Positions 59,586 through 64,000 of a stretch of DNA of 64,000 nucleotides are shown here, one piece after another. The stretch is from Bradyrhizobium sp. 1 (lineage in GTDB: Bacteria; Pseudomonadota; Alphaproteobacteria; Rhizobiales; Xanthobacteraceae). A program made the position numbers and the translations under genes. Position 1 is the stretch's first letter; each line of letters begins with the position of its first letter. The notes below the pieces were generated by a model. It saw only the letters and a program-made list of their open reading frames with translations, had not been told where the DNA came from and ran no database searches. Where the stretch lies: assembly GCF_023073315.1 (NCBI RefSeq), contig NZ_JADPJH010000037.1, forward strand, positions 105,299 to 169,298, written 5' to 3'.

Positions 59586-61139
59586 TCAGGCGCCGGCGGG
59601 AGAGCGCACGGGGCGGAGCAGGAACGCCGGCAGGTGCGAATGATCGCCGGGCTCGGTGTCGGCCTCGCGCTGGCGGCGCGGCTCGGGACGGCCGATCGAC
59701 GGCACGTGCGAAGGATCGGCCTTCTGGCGCGAGCCCTGACGCGGCTCGGATGATTGCCTGGCTTCGCGCGGAGGCCTTGCCTCGCGTGCGGGCTTCGCCT
59801 CGGGAGCGGGCCGAGATTCGGCTGCAGGCCTCGTTTCAGAAGCGTGTCTCGTTTCAGAAGTGTGCCTTGCCTCGCCACGCGGTTCGCGGGGCTCGTGGCT
59901 GCGCTCACGGTCGCGACCGCCGCGTTGCGGCTTGCCCCGTCCTCCGCGCGAACGCTCGCGGCCGCGCTGCTCGCGTGGACGCTCACCGGCATCGCCGGCT
60001 TCCGCGTTGACTGCGTAGTCGCCTTCGGCGCGCGGAATGCTCTGGCCGATCAGCTTTTCGATCGCAACCATCGACTTCTGGTCGAGCGGGGTAACGAGCG
60101 AGATCGCCATGCCGGACCGGCCTGCGCGACCGGTACGGCCGACACGGTGAACATAGTCGTCGGGATGGTGGGGGACGTCGAAATTGAAGACGTGGCTGAC
60201 CTCGGGGATGTCGAGGCCACGGGCAGCGACGTCGGAGGCGACCAGCAGTGGCAGCTCGCCCTTGCGGAACTGTTCAAGCGCCGCCGTGCGGGCCGACTGG
60301 TCCATATCGCCGTGCAGGGCACCGACGCTGAAGCCGTGCTTTTGCAGCGATTTGTGAACGACGGCGACCTCGCGCTTGCGATTGCAAAAGATGATCGCGT
60401 TCTGGAGATCCTTGGCTTCGCGCAACAGGCGGCGAAGCAGCTCGCGCTTCTCATGCGCCTCGCGCCCGGCCGGGACCTGACACTGCGTGACGGTGACGGC
60501 GGTGGTGGCGGGTTTGGAAACTTCCACCTTCTGCGGATTGTGCAGGAAGGTCTCGGTGATGCGCCGGATTTCCGGCGGCATGGTCGCGGTGAAGAACAGG
60601 GTCTGCCGCGTGAAGGGAACGAGCTTGCAGACGCGCTCGATGTCGGGAATGAAGCCCATGTCCAGCATGCGGTCGGCTTCGTCGATGACGAGCAGCTCGA
60701 CGCCGGTGAGCAGCAAGCCGCCACGCTCGGTATGGTCGAGCAGCCGGCCGGGAGTTGCGATCAGCACGTCAACGCCGCGCGTCAGCTTGGCGTCCTGGTC
60801 ACCGAACGAGACACCGCCGATCAGCAGGGCGACGTTGAGTTTCTGGCCCGCGCCGTAGCGGTCGAAGTTTTCCTTCACCTGCGCCGCGAGCTCGCGGGTC
60901 GGCTCGAGGATCAACGTCCGCGGCATGCGTGCCCGGGCGCGACCCTTCTCAAGGATGGTGAGCATCGGCAGCACGAAGGCCGCGGTCTTGCCGGTGCCGG
61001 TCTGGGCGATACCGAGGACGTCCTTGCGTGCGAGGACGTGGGGGATCGCCTGTTCCTGGATCGGGGTGGGGGTGGTGTAACCGGTGGCCGCCACTGCGGC
61101 GAGGACTTTTTCGGAAAGTCCGAGATCTGAAAAGGACAT
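59586..61139 (-). CDS. DEAD-box ATP-dependent RNA helicase (RhlE/CsdA-like)
   Basis: The protein has 517 residues from ATG 61139 (MSFSDLGLSEKVL); the frame to 61409 is leader. The helicase motifs are complete: TPTPIQEQAIP (Q), AQTGTGKTAAF (I), PTRELAAQ (Ia), VIDEADRMLDMGF (DEAD variant VIDEAD), FFTATMP (III), and the HRVGRTGRAGRSG region (VI). The C-terminus (about 370-517) is an Arg/Glu-rich low-complexity tail with repeats of the type SETRHASETR. It unwinds RNA duplexes, probably in ribosome assembly or mRNA decay with RNase E. The leader is about 150 bases long. Confidence 0.93.
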   Translation of the reverse strand: MSFSDLGLSEKVLAAVAATGYTTPTPIQEQAIPHVLARKDVLGIAQTGTGKTAAFVLPMLTILEKGRARARMPRTLILEPTRELAAQVKENFDRYGAGQKLNVALLIGGVSFGDQDAKLTRGVDVLIATPGRLLDHTERGGLLLTGVELLVIDEADRMLDMGFIPDIERVCKLVPFTRQTLFFTATMPPEIRRITETFLHNPQKVEVSKPATTAVTVTQCQVPAGREAHEKRELLRRLLREAKDLQNAIIFCNRKREVAVVHKSLQKHGFSVGALHGDMDQSARTAALEQFRKGELPLLVASDVAARGLDIPEVSHVFNFDVPHHPDDYVHRVGRTGRAGRSGMAISLVTPLDQKSMVAIEKLIGQSIPRAEGDYAVNAEAGDAGERPREQRGRERSRGGRGKPQRGGRDRERSHEPREPRGEARHTSETRHASETRPAAESRPAPEAKPAREARPPREARQSSEPRQGSRQKADPSHVPSIGRPEPRRQREADTEPGDHSHLPAFLLRPVRSPAGA

Positions 61140-61299
61140 TGAGCCTCTGGTCGAAACCGCCGTTCGGAATCGAGGGTGATTAAGGCTGTCGCGTTCCACC
61201 CCGAAACGGCGCGCTCTCAAAGAAGCTGGGGGTGCTGACTCACGCGAACAAAGCGCCAGGCTCAGGAATCGCTCTTCGATCTGAGCCGCGTCGCCACGG

Positions 61300-61327
61300 A
61301 ACATAGGCGGGAATCGGCCAAAGTCAA
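61300..61327 (-). promoter_or_regulatory. Promoter of the DEAD-box helicase gene
   Basis: On the minus strand TTGACT (61327-61322) and TATGTT (61305-61300) have a 16-base spacer. It would give a 5' leader of about 150 bases. Long leaders are common in cold-induced helicase genes, but no known element is identified. Confidence 0.55.
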
Positions 61328-61439
61328 TGGAGCAGGCGCGGGAAGGCCCTAAAAACCCTGAGGTTTTGCCCAAATCACGGGCGCGGCTCACGTTTTCCGC
61401 CTCGGCCATTGGCGCGGGCGGCCGCCGTCATGGGAGGCC

Positions 61440-62429
61440 CTAATGCCCTTCGGCACCCTGGGCCCGGAAGTCGCCGGGGGCCATGCCATAGGCGGCGTTG
61501 AAGACCCGGTAATAGGTCGCGAGACTCTCGAAGCCGCAGGAGGTCGCGATGTCGGCGATCAGCCGCTCCGGCGCCTCGCGCATCAGGCGACGGCTTTGTT
61601 TCAGGCGTTCGTCTGTCACGGTCTGCGAGAAGCTCTTCTCGGCGGCCTCGAACAGCATGTGCAGGTGACGCACGGAGACAGCGAGCAGGTCGGCGACCAC
61701 CGCCGGCGCAAGGTCCGGGTTCTGGAGGTGGCCTGCGATCAGGCGCCGTGCCTGCGAGAGGCGGGCGGTCCGCAGCGCAGCCAGTCCGAGGCGGCTGCCG
61801 GGCCGCACGATGCCGCGCTCGATCAGCGCCAGCTGGCCCAGAGCCTGGACGAGGGAGGTCGCGTCGGCCACCCCGTCATCGTCCGAGGCGGCCTCGCCGA
61901 GATCGGCAAAGCAGGCTGCGAGCAGCGGCGCCAGGGTGGGATCGTCGAATGTCCGCGGCATCAGCTCACGGACCCGCTTGTCCTGCGTGGGGAGGGCGCT
62001 GACGGGGATCTTCAGGATCCGCAAATGGAAGCCGCCGGCGCCGAGCGGCGTGGTGCGATAGGGCAGGTCGGTATGGCTGGTGGCGAAGCTGCCATTGGCG
62101 ATCGCGAAGTCGCTGCCGCGCATGCCGCCGAACCAGCCGCCGCTGCCGAGCTGCTGGTAGACGCAAATGCTGTCGCCAGGCGCGTAGGCGATGTCGGAGG
62201 TGCTGCGCTCGACCGTGTAATGCGAGGCCTTCAGCTCGACGAGGCCGCCGCCGCCGAGCTGGCGCAGCGAAAATTCGCCGTAGAAGTCCGCGCGCCGTTC
62301 GCGCTCGAGTTCGGCCGTGACGCCGAACAGGCCCTTGGACCGGACCTCGCGCCAATAATCGAAGCGGTCATGAGGTTCGACTTCGTCAGTACACCAGCGA
62401 TACACGGCAGCCCCCCGCTTGCAGCGCAA
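61440..62429 (-). CDS. AraC-family transcriptional regulator
   Basis: The protein has 329 residues. The N-terminal domain (about 20-200) matches the AraC-binding-like group (DRFDYWREVRSKGLFG, SDIAYAPGDSICVYQQLG). The C-terminal AraC HTH pair is at about 225-320 (VVADLLAVSVRHLHMLF, IADIATSCGFESLATYYRVF, GMAPGDFRAQ). It senses an unknown ligand. It is divergent from the caspase-like gene, with a palindrome between them. Confidence 0.88.
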   Translation of the reverse strand: MRCKRGAAVYRWCTDEVEPHDRFDYWREVRSKGLFGVTAELERERRADFYGEFSLRQLGGGGLVELKASHYTVERSTSDIAYAPGDSICVYQQLGSGGWFGGMRGSDFAIANGSFATSHTDLPYRTTPLGAGGFHLRILKIPVSALPTQDKRVRELMPRTFDDPTLAPLLAACFADLGEAASDDDGVADATSLVQALGQLALIERGIVRPGSRLGLAALRTARLSQARRLIAGHLQNPDLAPAVVADLLAVSVRHLHMLFEAAEKSFSQTVTDERLKQSRRLMREAPERLIADIATSCGFESLATYYRVFNAAYGMAPGDFRAQGAEGH

Positions 62430-62443
62430 TTGCCCTAGAAAGA

Positions 62444-62464
62444 GCAGATTCCGGCGGAATCTGC
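62444..62464. promoter_or_regulatory. Perfect palindrome between AraC and caspase-like genes
   Basis: GCAGATTCC (62444-62452), GGC, GGAATCTGC (62456-62464): a 9-bp perfect inverted repeat with a 3-base centre, 15 bases upstream of the AraC start. It could be an operator or a transcribed hairpin. Confidence 0.5.
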
Positions 62465-62606
62465 CATAGGCCAGATGATGGAACCGACGGCTGCGAGCGT
62501 TGAACCCTCGCTATGGCTGGACCGACTATCATCAACGGCGGAGGGTTCCAATGAACCACTGTTCGAGGGAACCGGCACCAGGCCGATCTGCAACGGGAAT
62601 TTCGCG

Positions 62607-64000
62607 ATGACGCTTCGGCTTTTTAGAATTCTGGCGGCGCTCGGCCTGGCAACGAGCCTGTGTGGCTTCGCGCTTCCCGCTCATGCCGCAAAGCGCGTCG
62701 CGCTCGTGGTCGGCAACAACGATTACAGGAACGTCCCAAAACTGCTCAAGGCCGTCAACGACGCGCGCACCATGGGCGATACGTTGAAGCAGCTCGGCTT
62801 CTCGGTGATGGTCGCCGAGAACCAGAGCCGGCAGCAATTTTCCGAGACGCTGCTCGCGTTCGACAGGGCGATCGAGCCCGGCGACACCGCGTTCTTCTTC
62901 TATGCCGGCCACGGCTTCGAGATCGCGGGCCAGAACTATCTGCTGCCGACCGACGTGCCGGCTGCGATCGAAGGGCAGGAAGAGCTGGTGCGCGATGCCT
63001 CGATCCTCGCCGACCGCATCGTCGAACGTCTTCAGAACAAGAAGGCGCGGACCTCGATCCTGGTGTTCGACGCCTGCCGCAACAATCCGTTCGAACGTTC
63101 CGGCACGCGCGCGGTCGCCGGCGGCGGCGGGCTCGCGCCGATGACGCAGCTGCCGGAAGGCGTGTTCTCGGTTTTCTCCGCAGGGCCCCGCCAGACCGCG
63201 CTCGATCGCCTCTCCAACGACGATGCCAATCCCAATTCGGTGTTCACGCGCACCTTCGCCAAGGAGCTGCTCCAGCCGGGCGAAAATCTCGTGCAGGTGG
63301 CGCAGCGCACCCGCCGTCTCGTCAGCGAGATGGCCGACACCGTCAAGCACAGGCAGGTGCCGGTTTATTTCGACCAGATGGTCGACGACGTCTTCCTCAG
63401 CGGCATCGCCAAGGACACGGCCACGGCTGCTGCGCGTCCCGCAGATCCGCCGCCGCAGAAGCTCGCGGCGCTGCCGCCGGTGTCGGTGCCGCGCGTGCCG
63501 AAGGAAGAAACCACCAATGCGCCGATCGCCAGCTTCTCGCGGCACAATGGTGGCTGGAGCGTGGTGTTCTCCTTCGCCGATCCGACGATCGGCATTTCCT
63601 GGCGCATGGCCGGCAACGGCGATTTCCGCGAAACCGGTTTCATCGATACGCTCGATCCGCGCACGCGCAAGCGGATGCCGAACCCGTCGATCGAATTGCC
63701 GCCGGACGCTGTAGCCGGCACCATCGAGGTCCGCTATGTCGACCAGACCGGCGACATGCAGGGGCCGTTCCCGATCAGGTTCGATCCCGAGGCCGCGTTG
63801 ATCCGCGACCAGCGCAAGATCCTCGACATGACCGCGACGAGCTGGTTGTCATTCCGCGAGTTCAACGGGCTGCTGGTCTACTACACGCACCTCGTGTCCT
63901 ACCGCTGCGCGATCCGGGAGGTGCGCATCGGCATCGACAGTGCGGTTCCCAACCAGGTGCTGAAGATGCCGGGCTGTGACATGCGCGATCCCAGCGCGAT
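62607..64000 (+). CDS. Secreted caspase-like (metacaspase family C14) protein, 3' end outside window
   Basis: The frame opens at ATG 62607 and is still open at the window end (465 codons seen). A signal peptide (RILAALGLATSLCGFALPAHA) is followed by a caspase/metacaspase p20-like fold: KRVALVVGNNDYRN, catalytic His102 in FFFYAGHGFE, and catalytic Cys157 in VFDACRNNPF. After a Pro/Ala linker at about 275-305 comes an extra beta-rich domain with no family that I recognise (GGWSVVFSFADPTIGISW). It is probably a periplasmic or exported protease of unknown target. ATG has only a weak ACGGGAA ribosome site. Confidence 0.88.
   Translation, partial: MTLRLFRILAALGLATSLCGFALPAHAAKRVALVVGNNDYRNVPKLLKAVNDARTMGDTLKQLGFSVMVAENQSRQQFSETLLAFDRAIEPGDTAFFFYAGHGFEIAGQNYLLPTDVPAAIEGQEELVRDASILADRIVERLQNKKARTSILVFDACRNNPFERSGTRAVAGGGGLAPMTQLPEGVFSVFSAGPRQTALDRLSNDDANPNSVFTRTFAKELLQPGENLVQVAQRTRRLVSEMADTVKHRQVPVYFDQMVDDVFLSGIAKDTATAAARPADPPPQKLAALPPVSVPRVPKEETTNAPIASFSRHNGGWSVVFSFADPTIGISWRMAGNGDFRETGFIDTLDPRTRKRMPNPSIELPPDAVAGTIEVRYVDQTGDMQGPFPIRFDPEAALIRDQRKILDMTATSWLSFREFNGLLVYYTHLVSYRCAIREVRIGIDSAVPNQVLKMPGCDMRDPSA

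Noticed and set aside
62660..63979. A 439-codon plus-strand frame at the right edge
   Set aside because: It is the +2-shifted shadow of the caspase-like gene. The real gene is the frame starting at 62607, which has no stop inside the window.
1..64000. tRNA, rRNA, CRISPR arrays, integrase or transposase genes
   Set aside because: I looked for CCA-ended cloverleafs, regular spaced repeats and recombinase motifs by eye and saw none. A covariance-model scan would be needed to exclude small RNAs.

Overview
This window is a high-GC alphaproteobacterial chromosome segment that looks like Bradyrhizobium or a close relative (Nitrobacteraceae). The evidence is the gene order rne / amiC / mrcA / prfB, the iscS-sufBCDS-sufT-sufA cluster, a perfect CtrA-type box, and several palindromic repeat families that I associate with Bradyrhizobium genomes. 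The assignment is by recognition, not by a search. About 48 protein genes are supported. Two additional small membrane-protein ORFs (53 and 28 codons) are proposed. No rRNA, tRNA, CRISPR array, transposase or phage gene was seen.

Layout: (1) 0-4.4 kb: the 3' end of a glycosyltransferase-9-like gene, then an amidase plus FAD amine/amino-acid oxidase operon facing a divergent XRE-cupin regulator. (2) 4.4-16.3 kb: housekeeping genes. These are RNase E with a very histidine-rich insert, the cell-wall amidase AmiC behind a CtrA box, PBP1A, release factor 2 read through a programmed +1 frameshift, a beta-hydroxyacid dehydrogenase and two EamA exporters. (3) 16.4-23.3 kb: an orphan branched-chain-type periplasmic binding protein, then a minus-strand polysaccharide operon. 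In order of transcription the operon holds a 53-aa membrane peptide, a glycosyltransferase fused to an ABC-2 permease, the ABC ATPase, a glycosyltransferase and an O-antigen-ligase-like protein. (4) 23.4-25.5 kb: an uncharacterised DUF6502/DUF5666 pair that is probably transcribed as leaderless mRNA. (5) 25.5-32.2 kb: a tripartite RND efflux pump with its TetR regulator and two operator-like palindromes. (6) 32.2-46.8 kb: an M23 peptidase, a Bcp-like peroxiredoxin with a lysine-rich tail, a giant AsmA-like protein, a chemoreceptor, DoxX, an MFS transporter, TyrS, AnmK, a GST, an SMR protein and a hydrolase. (7) 47.1-54.1 kb: the full SUF iron-sulfur assembly operon. (8) 54.2-64 kb: a TfoX-like protein with a histone-H1-like tail, FabA, an unrecognised lipoprotein, HxlR with a dehalogenase-like hydrolase, a diguanylate cyclase, a DEAD-box helicase, an AraC regulator and the start of a secreted caspase-like protein.

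How the parts work together: AmiC, PBP1A, the M23 peptidase and AnmK act on peptidoglycan synthesis, splitting and recycling. The polysaccharide operon looks like an ABC-transporter-dependent surface glycan route. The SUF cluster supplies Fe-S clusters and carries an Irr-box-like motif before sufB. Dispersed palindromes sit at convergent gene junctions and inside the suf operon, and in two cases they encode the last residues of a protein.

The most unusual items are the glycosyltransferase-permease fusion with its leading 53-aa peptide, the leaderless DUF6502/DUF5666 module, the His-rich RNase E insert, the fabA 5'-end duplication that brackets an unrecognised lipoprotein gene, and the repeat-encoded C-termini.
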